From Clarireedia homoeocarpa (lineage: Eukaryota; Ascomycota; Leotiomycetes; Helotiales; Rutstroemiaceae): DNA of 64,000 nucleotides. Made by a program: the position numbers and the translations under genes. The DNA lies in the NCBI GenBank assembly GCA_001465935.1, contig LNKV01000046.1:124001-188000 (forward strand), in the 5' to 3' direction. Positions 35,798-46,931 of this stretch are shown piece after piece. The notes below the pieces were generated by a model. It did not search any database. It worked only from the letters and a program-made list of their open reading frames with translations, and had not been told where the DNA came from. Within the stretch, counting starts at the first letter, position 1, and each line of letters begins with the position of its first letter.

Positions 35798-36302
35798 TTA
35801 CTTTCCCTTCGTCGCCTGCTGAGCAGCTTCCCTCCTAGTAGCTAAATTGAGTGTCAAATCAGTACCATGGCATATAAGTGCAGGGGCGGGGGAACTCACC
35901 ATCTTCTAACAACGTTGTATCCACCGCTCCGCCAGGGAGATGCACATATCGAACCACGCTACCTCTTATGAAAACATTCTTGACCGATGACTGAGCAGCA
36001 CTTATCAGCATATCACATCCACCAGCGCAAAACCGATTGCAGTCCATCACCATCCCTGCAACGAGACTTAAAACGAACCAGATGTGGGTATTTCAGCTCC
36101 TCCACCACTTGTATGTCGTCCAACTTGATATTCAGATATTGATCCACTGATTTTAATATGCCCTTGATCTGAATATCGTTCTTGAGCTCGACCGTAACTT
36201 CTGAGTCCACTAATGTCTTGAAGAAACTGCGAGGAGTGTAAGTGTGCATTTCTGGGCACGAACCAGCCGCTATATTGGTCGCACATACCTGAAGAACAAC
36301 AT
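35798..36302 (-). CDS. LSM2: U6 snRNA-associated Sm-like protein LSm2
   Basis: LSm2 is part of the LSm1-7 ring (mRNA decapping, cytoplasm) and the LSm2-8 ring (U6 snRNA, nucleus). There are four exons, 36302-36289, 36226-36079, 35990-35900 and 35841-35798, giving 98 residues. Exon 1 is only 14 bases and codes MLFF plus two bases; the join gives MLFFSFFKTLVDSEVTVELK, the canonical LSm2 start. The Sm1 motif includes VDQYLNIKLDDI, and the Sm2 motif is VFIRGSVVRYVHLPGG. The tail ends EDATRREAAQQATKGK. The donor of intron 2 is the less common GTTCGT, but the join PHL|SSVKNVF is the family sequence. Length and sequence match fungal LSm2 closely. Confidence 0.95.
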
Positions 36303-37486
36303 TTTCGTAGAAGCAGAGCTTGGCTAATTGTTGATGTTGTCGTGAAAGCTCTGTTGATTGTAGTGCTGGATAGTAAGGAATTACAAAGTACAACCTTGCA
36401 TGGGTCAAGCTACAATTAAGAATGCCTTAGGCAGGAACGATGTCGTCTAGCTCTTCAGCAAACATCCTAACACATTAAATAACCACCAGCATTGCATGAG
36501 TCTCACTGCTGGAACGCGTATACATATGACCACAAGTGCGGCGATTTCAAATGATGTTTTGTTTTCTCAGTAGAATTCTATAGATATGCACGACGATGCT
36601 CTTCCTACTTTTGAGCTTCCTGTGCTGATGGACCATCTACCTCTCCGCCAACAGATTGCAGTTGTTCCTCTTCTAGCAACATTTAGACCAATGGTTTTAA
36701 CCTCTTACCCGTCGCATATCTCAGGGGTAAGATCACATTGTGGTTGTTCAAGAGCGCAATGATTTCCTCGGATATTCTACATGGGCGGTTGTGACATTTT
36801 CTTCCAACTGTTGGGTCGTGGCCTCGTAAGGTGGTTTCGATGCAATTTTTCTGCAAGGCCTGTTACGAGGGCTTATCATTCTAGGAATTCCTGCTCCGAA
36901 GGTATAAGGCTCGTGCGATTCAAACTTGGGCATACAAATGAAGGCCCCAAAGAACTCTAGCAGACGTTCTAAGCGCTACTGGTTACGAAAGAAGTACACT
37001 CTTGAGTAGGCCCATGCATAGCCAACGTATGTGTCAAGTACGAAGTTTTTTCACTGCAAAAAAACCTATCATGACTCTGTCTTTTAAATTCGTGGTTTTA
37101 ATTTCTCTCTGGGTATCTAAATATGATCTTTATAGTAATAATAATCTATAAAAAAATTTATCGATGTATGAATATTTCATGTCATTCTGTGAACTCACTT
37201 CACATGCCTGAGCCCATGCCCACCACAACAAGTAGTCCACCCAATTCCAAAACACCTCCAGTATGCAGGTTCTATCACGGAGCGAAGGGTCCTATTTGAC
37301 TCGTCCTACAATCACTGAATTAACCACTTCTCCAAATGGATCCATTCTGACACAGATATCAAGACAGTCTGTAACAGCGGAAGACGTGGCGTCGAAATCC
37401 TGTTCTAATGTTAGCGTACTTGTAGTATTAGATCTCGTCGCCATGTTATATATATATATATATATACATATATATATACATATTTA
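36303..37486. other. Spacer between LSM2 and nicotianamine synthase
   Basis: About 1.2 kb. The distal part is the 3' flank of the NAS gene, with a TA-type microsatellite at 37447-37480 starting only a few bases beyond its stop. Short open frames (for example 36748-36933 minus) show no domain. No gene supported. Confidence 0.5.
37447..37480. repeat. Imperfect (TA)n microsatellite in the NAS 3' flank
   Basis: TA dinucleotides with two CA interruptions, ending about seven bases past the minus-strand stop codon at 37487-37489. Confidence 0.9.
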
Positions 37487-38620
37487 TCAGGAGAAATAAG
37501 AAACCAGAGCCCTTACACAATAGAGCACATTCCTGAGTCCCCAAGCACCCCTCAGGACCAGCAAGCTCCCCTTCTTCATCTTTCTCACAACCTGCACTAC
37601 AATCCCCTCTTTCTCCTCCTGTCCAGCTCCAACTAAGGCAGCTAACCACACCGCATCAAATTCTGTCAGATCAGTATTATTAGAGCCTGCTGCTGCATTC
37701 AGGAATTTCATGCCCGTAAGTAGGCTGCCTCCTAGTGAGGTGCACAGATCTTGAGCCTGCTGGTTTGCACGCGCGTTGATGTCGATGTTCAAGACTGAGA
37801 CGACAGGAATGCTGTCTGTTGTTTGATTTCTGGGAGTTGAAGGTGGCGTGGGAATGCTAATGCCTTTCGCTTGGTGAGGAATCTTAGGGATAATGGAGTT
37901 TAGTTCGGAGAGAAGGTAAAAGCTGGTTAGAGGCATGGGCCCCGAGCCGATGAAAGCGATCTTGGAGATGGAGGATAGGGAAACGCCCGTGGAGGAGATA
38001 GTAGAAAGTTCGAGATGAGTAAGCTGTTCATAGTTGCTATGGTAAGGAAAGGTTTGGAGAATTCGGTGGGCTGGCGATAGAGATCAGTAAGTTGTGAATT
38101 ACATCACGTGTGAACATGTGAATGTGGACAAAGAACAAGCACAGTCACAAATACAAGGGTTGGAGAGGCTTACCATCTGTGCAGCTTGTGGCGCTTGAGA
38201 TAGCTTCAGCCCAATGAAATTCCAACTCCGACTCGGCAGCTGCACAGATGCGTCGAAGGTCCGGTAAAATGGCAGAGATTCGTGGATCTTGCAACACCTA
38301 AATTCCGTTAGCGGCATGCTTTGGTTGAGACAGCATATATCCCTTACAAGGTCTGATTTCGTCTTTGGGATGACTGTTACACAGAGCTCCACTAATTCAC
38401 CGAAAAGACTATTGGTGATCGAAGAAGGGCGAAGGTCGGTGAGTTGAGAAACTCCGCCATAAATCTTTAAAATATTATGAATATAATGCTCGGCGTCCGC
38501 ATCCAAAATTGAGCTAGGGCGTTGAGCGCCTTTCAGCGATAGTCTGGTGGAGGTTTCTTGCTCCTTGGTTAGCACAAAATGCTTCCTACGGCAGAATGCC
38601 TTGAAGCGGGCAAACGACAT
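37487..38620 (-). CDS. Nicotianamine synthase-like protein
   Basis: It probably condenses three aminopropyl units from S-adenosylmethionine into nicotianamine or a related metal chelator for iron/zinc/nickel handling. There are three exons, 38620-38348, 38297-38174 and 38070-37487, giving 326 residues, the usual length for fungal and plant NAS. Joins: KSDL|VLQDPRIS (donor GTAAGG, acceptor TTTAG) and CTD-A-HRILQTF (donor GTAAGC, acceptor CCAG). The SAM-binding signature is IAFIGSGPMPLTSFYLL at about 170-186, followed by ISVLNIDINARANQQAQ-type sequence (VVSVLNIDINARANQQAQ) and the DLTEFDAVWLAALVG block, both typical of NAS. I see no biosynthetic cluster around it; neighbours are LSM2 and a truncated RBR gene. 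Confidence 0.85.
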
Positions 38621-39689
38621 TGCGATATCTGCAAAACCCGAAACCGGGGATGCAAGTCAAAGTACTAAAGATGATGACCTATCAGAAACAGTAAGCAAAA
38701 AGATGTGAATGACAGGGAGTGAATGGGAAACGTGTCGCAGCAGAAGAGGTAGTGGTGTGGGAAGGGCCCTGCTAACCTTTCGAAAGCAGTTCCAATTGCA
38801 ATCCAACAACTTTCGAACTAGGAATATTCGCCAAAGCAAAAATCCTACGTTTGAATCACTGTCCAGCTGTAGGATCTGCGCGGGCTTCCACAAATGCTAC
38901 TGCAAAAGATGACTGGGGCTTCACCCGACCTTTGATTTGCAAATTTGCAAGCTCTCTAGCCGGTGTTGTCTCCAAACCCGTGATAGGAATATGATGCTTT
39001 GACCGAGATGCTGGTGACTTGTAACACTTTGTTCTCTAGAAGAACGGGATAGGTCCGAAGCAGGAAGGTTTTAGTTTGGGTGAAGTATCCATCAAGGTGC
39101 CTCAACAAGCATATCTTTCGGGTCGAGCAACCAATGACAAACTTCTTATTGGCGAACGTGCTGTGGGAAACCGTCGATTATATACATTTACATGATCTTG
39201 TACCAAAGAGGCGGGTGCTGTGCAGGTCTTTTGGGCAAATGGAACAGTGAATGTGCTGCCAGGAAAGGCGCCCCGCTTTGTTGGCCAATCTTCACAGCCC
39301 CATTAGAACATCAAACAAGTCATGAGTAACTTATGAGTGACTTAAGCAGTGAATACAGGCATCAGGTTATCCGAATGATAAATGCAGGTAGCTGCATGAA
39401 ATGAGTTCCCATGTTGTAGAATGTTCCGATAATCAGCAAGGCACTGGTAACAAAAGTCATGCCAACATCGAGTACCTATGTAATTGTTTATCAGCAATGC
39501 TTCAAGCAGAAGAATAATCTACCACACTTGGTAATAGCTCTATGGCTACTTTTGTTGCAGAACTCGAGAGTCACTGCAGTGGGAAATTCAGCCAGGAGAG
39601 CAGGGCTCTACAGCTGAAACTCAAGATCGTGTTATCTTGATCTTGATTGAAGGAACCGAACAGCGAAACGACGACAACGAAATACGTAT
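38621..39689. other. Spacer between NAS and the RBR gene
   Basis: About 1.07 kb. It should contain the NAS promoter and whatever remains of the 3' part of the RBR gene. I searched the minus strand for the missing CxxC...FCW part of RING2. I found only a weak EFC-containing stretch near 39560 that cannot be spliced on with the zinc ligands intact. Confidence 0.4.
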
Positions 39690-40682
39690 TTAGGGGGACT
39701 TACACTTCATGTGATCACAGCCGTCGTTTTTCTCGATAGGCCAGGAGCATCCAGGACACAGCTTCGTTGTCTCTTTGATCTTAGCCATAGACGCCAGTTC
39801 ATCATCGTTCCGGCTTCTATTGACCATTTCTTCCGCTTCCCTGCCCACCAAAATCCCCTGTTGTGATCCCAGTCGTGTATATCGATGGGAACGCGAGGCT
39901 TTTGCGACCAGTCCCCGTACAATCAAAGATCTGAATAAAGTACAACTTCGATGGGTTTTCTCCAAGACTGGTTGCTCGAAACGAGATTGAAGCGAGTATT
40001 CTTCACATGATAGACCTTCGTGCCAAGGAACTCGATGATTGAAACAAAAGTACGTATTGCAGGTGTGACATTGGACAATCGGTTGCAGTGCTGTTCCCTC
40101 GCGGTACTGCCCCGATGAACACCTAAGACACCATACGAATTCCAGTGCGAGAGAAGAAGCAGTTTGGAAACTCAATTGTTGATAACTGCGTGCCATTAGC
40201 TTTTTCACATCGTGAAGGAGGTTGACTGACTGATTGAATGTCTTATTGTCTGCATACTTCCTTACATTCTGAAATGAAAGGAGTGCGGAACATCCATCCT
40301 CTGGGCAACGAATATCATCCCACACTTTGTTGTTGTGATCATATGCGATAGATCTCTGTAGGCATTCAAGGCATGTTGATGGCTGGTGTTTGCATCCTAC
40401 CGAGATCTTTTCCAACGGGAAGGAGGTTAAGGGAAGAATATTGGAGCAGACCACGCACTCCAGCGTCTCCAGAAGATCGCCCCAATCCAGCGTTACCCCA
40501 AAATGACTATCATCCAATGATAAAAAGTCGGACTCGAAGTTGCGATCATCCCTCCCTTTGTCCATCGACCTGCTCACCTTTAACCAAACTGCAGTTGGAC
40601 TTACCCAAGAAGATATTCGATCGAGGCTATTGAGATTGTTGAGAACGACTGGAACAATGCTCTTCATATGAACTAGTGACAT
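39690..40682 (-). CDS. RING-IBR-RING (RBR) E3 ubiquitin ligase, truncated in RING2
   Basis: This is a 330-residue Ariadne-like RBR protein. RING1 is at about 76-131 (C76, C79, C97, H99, C104, C107, C126, C131). The IBR domain is at about 185-226 (CLRCSSGQ, CHTCNTYFCFNH, WHEGLSC). RING2 begins CPGCSWPIEKNDGCDHMKC at 309-327 and contains the expected catalytic Cys, C322, but the frame then ends KSP-stop where a CxxC...FCW segment should follow. A GTAAGT donor overlaps this end, yet none of the nearby acceptors restores the zinc ligands. Residues about 244-285 look unlike the family and could be a retained intron. Either the last exon is unrecognised or the gene is a recent pseudogene. Confidence 0.75.
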   Translation of the reverse strand: MSLVHMKSIVPVVLNNLNSLDRISSWVSPTAVWLKVSRSMDKGRDDRNFESDFLSLDDSHFGVTLDWGDLLETLECVVCSNILPLTSFPLEKISVGCKHQPSTCLECLQRSIAYDHNNKVWDDIRCPEDGCSALLSFQNVRKYADNKTFNQSVNLLHDVKKLMARSYQQLSFQTASSLALEFVWCLRCSSGQYREGTALQPIVQCHTCNTYFCFNHRVPWHEGLSCEEYSLQSRFEQPVLEKTHRSCTLFRSLIVRGLVAKASRSHRYTRLGSQQGILVGREAEEMVNRSRNDDELASMAKIKETTKLCPGCSWPIEKNDGCDHMKCKSP

Positions 40683-42238
40683 TGCTTTTGAATGGGTTGA
40701 TGGTTGTTGTAGATTTGAGAAAATTTATGAAATGCTACAAAGCGCAAAGGGGAGTGATCATTATTACGTTCCCTATGAATATTCATATTCGTATTTGTAT
40801 ATGTATTCGCAAAAGCGATCGACCCAAAGATAACTGAACATCGCCAGAGTTCAACAGACCTCAGCTATCCGCAGCCTCGTTCGTCTGCCTAACTAGAGAT
40901 CGATCCATCGAACAATAGGATTTCGCACTCGCAAATGATATCTTGTTCGAGAGTCAAGATAACTGACCTTGAAGTGTGTTCGGACTACGCCACAGGTGAG
41001 CTTTACCGGATGGTAACTTAGTCGAGAGACGGTGACCGAATGGAGCCAAAGGTAGGATCGGTGGGCAGTATCAGAATTCTGCCTTGAGTGCAGCCTTCAA
41101 CACCTTCACGGGACATGGATAAATGAACGCCATTGATGGAATGCTAGACGCCCCCACTGGTCTGTTTGTCTTGGTTTTACGTAAGACGAAAGAACCACCC
41201 GTCCGTGCCGTCTTTCTAATGATGTTCACACAAGATCTCATTGTGGTGGGGTAAAGGGGCTGAACGCGCTGAGCTCAGGCTGACAAAGTCTGATAACCGA
41301 TCGGATGCTTCCGGACATGATGCGCCAAGACAAAGTGATGTCGCCCGGAGTGTTGACACAACAGAGTGTGTGGTGGTATTATATCAACATAGCTACCGAT
41401 AAATCAACAATGATGCCACTCTACCTCGATCATGAATGTCTAAAAGGCTACAACTCGAAAGGATGGTTGGTAGAATTCTCAACAAGACCAAACCGTTAGG
41501 TACATGCACATTACTTTACCTTCCTGGGTTAGGGTATGAAGCTCTTCGGTGTACAGAGGCCTGCGTATATCGGTGGCAGTTGTTGCTTCGGGTGAAGCTA
41601 ATGGCAAGGGAAGGCATTCTCATTTAATTTTGGACCCTGTTTATACATCTCGCAATATTCTTGATTGATAATCTTCCACATTTGCTCCCCCTAACATCTA
41701 TTCAAAGCATTCATGCGTTCACGCGCTTGAGTCAGAGTCCCAATAACCATAAGGTTCTGATATACTTTTCTTAGCAAGTTGCAACTTCATTCTCTTCTCG
41801 GTCTCAGATATATCCTCATCGATGTCTTATGCGCAAGCTTGTTGTTCCTGTGCCATACGTGTACCTGAACGACCAGTGGAAGATCAGCAGGAATAGAGCT
41901 AGAGTACTAGAGGGAGTTGGAGATTGCGGCAGCATCGAGTATTCATAAGACGTCATAACCGCTACCACATCTGGGGCTATTTAATAACAAAGTGTCGTGC
42001 AAGACAGGATTCCTGATGATACCGTTTGCTAGGTTACACCTACCAAATACTAGAAGAACAAGGGAGCACATACATAATACCTGACCAAACTAAAGAGCCC
42101 TACTAACACAGCTCAAACTAACACTTCCCACTGTGACTGACTCCTAGAGTTCCAAAATTGTGGTAACATCAATATCCGTCGCCCTCCATCACCATTATCT
42201 TCACCAATTCCATCACCGCGACACATTCTAACCCGCCC
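40683..42238. other. Spacer between RBR gene and acid phosphatase
   Basis: About 1.55 kb containing the RBR promoter and the phosphatase 3' flank. Open frames around 41305-41627 (plus) have no recognisable domain. Nothing else seen. Confidence 0.45.
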
Positions 42239-43700
42239 TTAAGTCATCGCCATAACAAAAACGAAACCTGCCACCAAAGCAGCCGAGCTCGATCCTCTGA
42301 AAGTCGATTCCATCGCATCCGACTTCTTAGTAGAAGTAGGCGCAGCACTGCTTGCAGTCGCACTAGGCGGCAGCGTCGTGGTGGACTCAGGTTTTGCTTC
42401 CCCACCAGCATTATCTCCGCTGATATCGTCATATGGATAAGCATCAGTATAGTTATACGTACCATCCGACCTGCCCCAGTCTCTGACTATCGAATCGAGC
42501 ACTCCTTGACGTGAACCGCAATTGGCTTTGGTGTCTGGAAGTGGCCAGTTGGGGACGAATTTGTCATTCGATAACGGTCCGGGATAGGAAGCATTGAAGA
42601 GCAGTTTACTGGTGTTGACGGCATAGTTGTTGTAGCCAGCCTTACTTGCTACGAGCTCCAGGACATTTGCACCGCAATCCCAGCGTCCGAGTGAAGGAAG
42701 GCCCCAGTTTACCTGGATCGTGGACAGAAGACTGTAGTGGTTGTAATACGTATCATCAGTCGTGTTCTTGAATGCTGGCGGGATAGCTCCGCCGAGAAGA
42801 ATTGCAAAAACTTTATTTTCTTCAGTGTACAGCTCATTCTCATCCCATGTGAGGACTACCAAAGTATCATTCATGAAGTAATCATTAGTAAGTAGAGGGT
42901 CAAGAAATGTACGAGACCAGTTGGCAGCAGTGGTAGTGTTTGTATCATGACCATCATTCGACATATTCGGCGTGATGAAAGACCATTGTGGTAAGGTCTT
43001 GTTCGAAACGTCTCCCTCAAATGACTTGAAGCCCTTAATAAGGCTGAGTCTTGTTGCATTGCTTGTGACGGAATCAAACATGATGAGAGGGTTATGTTTT
43101 CGGACATAAGCATTCTGAAGACTATCATGATTGGAGAAATTCATGCCCTCGAAGCCGGCGTAAGGTATATCCTCTTCATATTCGGACCACGATATTCCTT
43201 TGGAGTCAAGTAGATCTATTACCGTCGATACATTGGCAGGTATGCGAACGAAGTCATCGGAGTCGAGACCGAACGTGTCGCCTCCCGCAACTGCGCAGTA
43301 ATTGGGCTGCGATGGATGGGTAATTGCCCAGTAGTTGCTTAGCGTAATGCCTTGTGACGCAAGCCATTTCAAATCGATATCATTAGCAGTCTGTTTGGTG
43401 TCCTTCACAAAAAGTCAGTATATTTTGTGTTTCATTGTCCTAGAATTACTCAGGATGGGAAGGTGAAACACAACGTACCAAGTTGTCGAGCCAGATCTGA
43501 ACAAATCTTCCAAAGACTAAACCTTCGATATCAGATGTAGGAGAGAGAGTCACCTGGGTAGCCTGATTCTCAGCGATTTCCGTAGGTGTTGGCTCAATAG
43601 TGGATTGCGGAATTCTTGATCCAAACACAGTTTGTGTAGCCGCGGCATGGACGATACCTAAAGTGGCAGCTAACGCGACGAGAGAGCTGAACGCAATCAT
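42239..43700 (-). CDS. Secreted GPI-type acid phosphatase (phosphoesterase family)
   Basis: This is an extracellular or wall-bound phosphatase of the PF04185 phosphoesterase family, releasing phosphate from organic phosphates. There are two exons, 43700-43479 and 43402-42239 (donor GTACGT, branch CTGAC, acceptor GAAG), giving 461 residues; the join is WLDNL|DTKQTANDID. A signal peptide (MIAFSSLVALAATLGIVHAA) opens the protein. Family blocks seen are ITHPSQPNYCAVAGG (about 101-115), SFITPNMSNDGHD and VVLTWDENELYTEENKVFA. At least nine N-x-S/T sequons suit a secreted glycoprotein. The C-terminus has a Ser/Thr-rich stalk, then a small-residue omega region and a hydrophobic tail (AALVAGFVFVMAMT), as in GPI-anchored proteins. 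An upstream in-frame Met (43790) would hide the signal peptide, so M at 43700 is chosen. Confidence 0.9.
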
Positions 43701-44326
43701 ACTGTGGAACGAAAAGATGAGCACCAAGACTTGTATGTATTGACTGGTTGATTTGCTGAAAGATTCACGTATTAAGTGATGAAGAACCAAAAGTATGGGT
43801 AGAGGAACGAGATCCCTAACAGATGCAGGAATCGCTGTCTAATATTTGGAAGTGAAAGAAGGTAATATACGGAAGGTGCAACCAGTCCCGAGCAATGGGT
43901 AGGTATGTATGTGTTCCGACAGAGGGTTGGAAGGTGCCGCTTGCCACTTACTCGGCACTTTGGATATCATTATGAAAATCCCTAATTGAGGCCATCATGC
44001 CTTCTGGACTGTGCAGTGTCCATCTTATGTTTAGCAACTGAAGTTGGGGAGAGCATGTGTTGGTTAAATACAAGAGCCCTTCAATTAATACTCTCTGTGA
44101 GGATTGGAATTTTCTTACGCTACGGGCTCTGTCTTTAGCTTGCAGCTTTTATCCAAACATGACCGCTAATTTGTTGCTGTCAGCTCTAAGACTACTTGAC
44201 TCCTATGCCTCTGAAATATCAACCTTGTCAAGATAATCTTACAAAATGCATCTACAGTCTAGCTGCTTCCTCTTTCTATGGTACAGAAACAACATAAACA
44301 TCATTGATGTACAATCCTCTGGACTA
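43701..44326. promoter_or_regulatory. Upstream region of the acid phosphatase
   Basis: 626 bases with no gene; it separates the phosphatase start from the stop of the next minus-strand gene. I searched for Pho4/NUC-1-type CACGTG boxes and saw none. Confidence 0.4.
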
Positions 44327-45019
44327 CTATTCCGTTAGTCTCCACGATTCTTCTTCAAAATCCTCAAGCTCCATGACCCATTCCTGCACAGTACGAGGCT
44401 TAGGATAAACACACCAAGGAACCTGGATCTCGTCGTTCCTTTCGAGCTCGCCCAGCTGGGGACCTCCAAACATGGCTGAAAGCATGATGACATGCTTTGT
44501 TGATGTGATAAACCATTTGGGGATCTTGGCTGTACCTAACTTAAAGCTATGCCAATTCATTTCATCACCATGCGTTTCTGATGACTTGCCCCTCGAGCAT
44601 ATAATCCCATACCACCGCAAATCCAACTCTAAAGTCATCTTGCTTGATACCGCTAGAGTCTGCGGAACCGTGTTGTAGATAAGTTCCGTGATCTGCGTAT
44701 TTAAGCTGACCATGTCGCTCTTGAGGTCCAAGTCAAGCTCGCTGTACCATATAGGTGACTGGGACGGTTGGCAGCCGTTTGGTTTTGAGGATTCGTTTCG
44801 GGAGAAGCTTTCATCTCGGACGGTAAGACATATTGTCGCTCGTGAATCTCTTTTCAGACAGTTGTGTTTGAGAATCTTCACGATTGGGGCCAATATATTG
44901 GCAGCGCGGTTTGCCTTTCGGGCTTTTTCCCACTCCGATTCACTTGCCTGTTGCGTGCAAAATATTTCATTCATTTCGTAGTTCGGGGGTTGGCGAGAAA
45001 GAAACCGGCTTGATATCAT
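44327..45019 (-). CDS. Hypothetical protein, 230 residues
   Basis: A single open frame with normal, charged, globular-type composition. The longest start is 45019; a later Met (MNEIFCTQQASESEWEKARK, 44974) is as plausible. It has no signal peptide, no membrane segment and no motif I recognise. The C-terminal third is rich in Trp and Glu (WVMELEDFEEESWRLTE). It is isolated, with about 0.5 kb to the divergent hypothetical gene at 45531. Probably a fungal lineage-specific protein; missing introns upstream are possible. Confidence 0.55.
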   Translation of the reverse strand: MISSRFLSRQPPNYEMNEIFCTQQASESEWEKARKANRAANILAPIVKILKHNCLKRDSRATICLTVRDESFSRNESSKPNGCQPSQSPIWYSELDLDLKSDMVSLNTQITELIYNTVPQTLAVSSKMTLELDLRWYGIICSRGKSSETHGDEMNWHSFKLGTAKIPKWFITSTKHVIMLSAMFGGPQLGELERNDEIQVPWCVYPKPRTVQEWVMELEDFEEESWRLTE

Positions 45020-45530
45020 ATGGATGTAGAATTGGCTGCTTCTTGGTCAGCATTTTCTCAGCAAAGAAATTCGGCGTGCAATTCCAGCCAACCTAGCCAC
45101 GGTTGGTATGAAACATCGGGTATATAAACTTACAAACGGGTTGAAAGATGTATCTCAAATTTACCATGACAATGATTGATGTAATTGTGATGCCTCAAGA
45201 ATAGGAGAAAGGATGAGTTGTAAAAATAATATTCAAGCAAGAGGAATATATCGATGTCATGAAAAGCATAGATTGTCAGTAGTTTAAGCAATGCCGGAAT
45301 CGAATTGAAACATTAACAATGTTCGCGACTGACAGAGCAAGCCCATGGTGACCTCTTTCCGGTTTCAATCAGGATAATTCATCCTCTCCTATACTTCTAG
45401 GAAGGAGTCGGAATAATCTACCAGCGAGATCGTGAGGACTAGATAAGTTCAAGTAATCTGACTGGCCATTATTCTACATTTTGGACATTCAAATTTTTTT
45501 AACTTGATCGAACAAGGAAGAAGTTACAAA
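45020..45530. promoter_or_regulatory. Divergent spacer between two hypothetical genes
   Basis: About 510 A/T-rich bases between divergent starts; no element recognised. Confidence 0.4.
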
Positions 45531-46454
45531 ATGAGTGCTGGTTTTCGTAAAGACCTGTCTATGGACAGTGAAACTGACTATACGGCTTCCAAGAGCCCAA
45601 GCTATTCGCCATCTCTATCGACAAGATCACCAACGCCAGAAAATCCATACCCACAACCACCACCTCCGCCGACACCAGCAAAAGCCAAAATAATATTCAA
45701 AAAACGTATGAATAACGCGACAACGAAGTGGGAGTCCAGAAAAGAGAATCGGAAGAGATACCAAGCAATGAGGAGGAGTGACGGCTTGTCTCCTCCCTCA
45801 ACCAAACAAAATCTCAAAAGCTCAGAGCCGCAAGGCGGCATCTGTCCCTTTCCTGCCGCCAAGGACGAGCACCTGTCAGAACACACGCCCAGTTCTACAC
45901 CAGAACCTGCAGCACTACCCGAAATTTTTCCTTCAAAACTCACAATCGACACTAAAGCTGAGAGCTCCGGAGATCATAAACAAGCATCCATGAATACCTA
46001 CAAATCTCCGTATCAAAAGAGCACAATCAGGCCACGTAGACGACTGCGCAATTTACAACCGCCGCCTATCATTGGACGTCTCACACGCTCAATCGTTCAT
46101 CGCAAGAAGCTCTCGGACGAAGTCATTTACGCCCATATCACCTTCACCGATGATCCAACCAAAGATTCTTACGAAAATTTCCTCGCTCGAGTTTTTGAAT
46201 CGGCGGGTATGACAAATAACAAGAAAATGGTCCTCGGGATGTTGGTTGTGAACTGGGACAATGGAATTTCGTTGCAGGATGCAGGTATTAAAGTTGGTGG
46301 TGCAGATAAACAGAGGCTGGCTACTAGGATTGCCTCAGAACAAGATTGGAGAGATGCAGTTCGAACTATGAGACAGCAAAGATGGGCTAACCAGGGCTGG
46401 ACTGCTTGGTGGTGGGAGAACAAGGGAGCCCAGCCGGTGGGACTATACTTCTAG
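45531..46454 (+). CDS. Hypothetical Ser/Pro-rich basic protein
   Basis: 307 residues from the ATG at 45531 (context ACAAAATGAG), or 316 from an in-frame ATG at 45504. The N-terminal half is disordered, with a Ser/Tyr/Pro-rich stretch (SPSYSPSLSTRSPTPENPYP) and a PPPPP run, then basic segments (KKRMNNATTKWESRKENRKR and RPRRRLRNL). The C-terminal 120 residues are compact, from VIYAHITFTDDPTKDSYENF through RMRQQRW-like sequence to WTAWWWENKGAQPVGLYF. No known domain is recognised. Basic tracts suggest nuclear or nucleic-acid association, which is only an inference. Confidence 0.55.
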   Translation: MSAGFRKDLSMDSETDYTASKSPSYSPSLSTRSPTPENPYPQPPPPPTPAKAKIIFKKRMNNATTKWESRKENRKRYQAMRRSDGLSPPSTKQNLKSSEPQGGICPFPAAKDEHLSEHTPSSTPEPAALPEIFPSKLTIDTKAESSGDHKQASMNTYKSPYQKSTIRPRRRLRNLQPPPIIGRLTRSIVHRKKLSDEVIYAHITFTDDPTKDSYENFLARVFESAGMTNNKKMVLGMLVVNWDNGISLQDAGIKVGGADKQRLATRIASEQDWRDAVRTMRQQRWANQGWTAWWWENKGAQPVGLYF

Positions 46455-46931
46455 GATGAAAGGAGTAGCCTGCAATTGCCGGATAGCGGTTTCTCTAAGA
46501 AATATATACTTAGTTTGGCTATATCATCACAGCGGAGCGCTAGTCTTTAGGTTCTACCTCACAATGAGCAACATTTCGTTTAATGATCTGTGTTTGCACT
46601 TTTGTTATTCGGCAGAACACCTTATCAAGTGGTTCTAACAATCGAACTAAATTCCACCGAAATATGTTGCGTATCTGTGTGGGAAGTCTCGATCTTTCCA
46701 TGATTTTAATATAACCATATCTCTTCGCACCATTTGCAGGATTTAGAAGAGTAACAGCTTGTTGCTTCTCCTCTAAGAAGCATCAAAGGTTCAATAACCC
46801 TTCTATATCGGCCATCTCGCGCGCTCATTCATGCTGCATTCATAAAACACACAGCGACCCCCTATTCCAATTCCATCATTCCTTCTTCTACTCATTCTAG
46901 TTCACCAGACTAGTAAGCCGAAATCACAAAA
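46455..46931. other. Spacer without recognisable features
   Basis: About 480 bases, A/T-rich, 3' flank of the preceding gene. Nothing specific seen. Confidence 0.4.
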
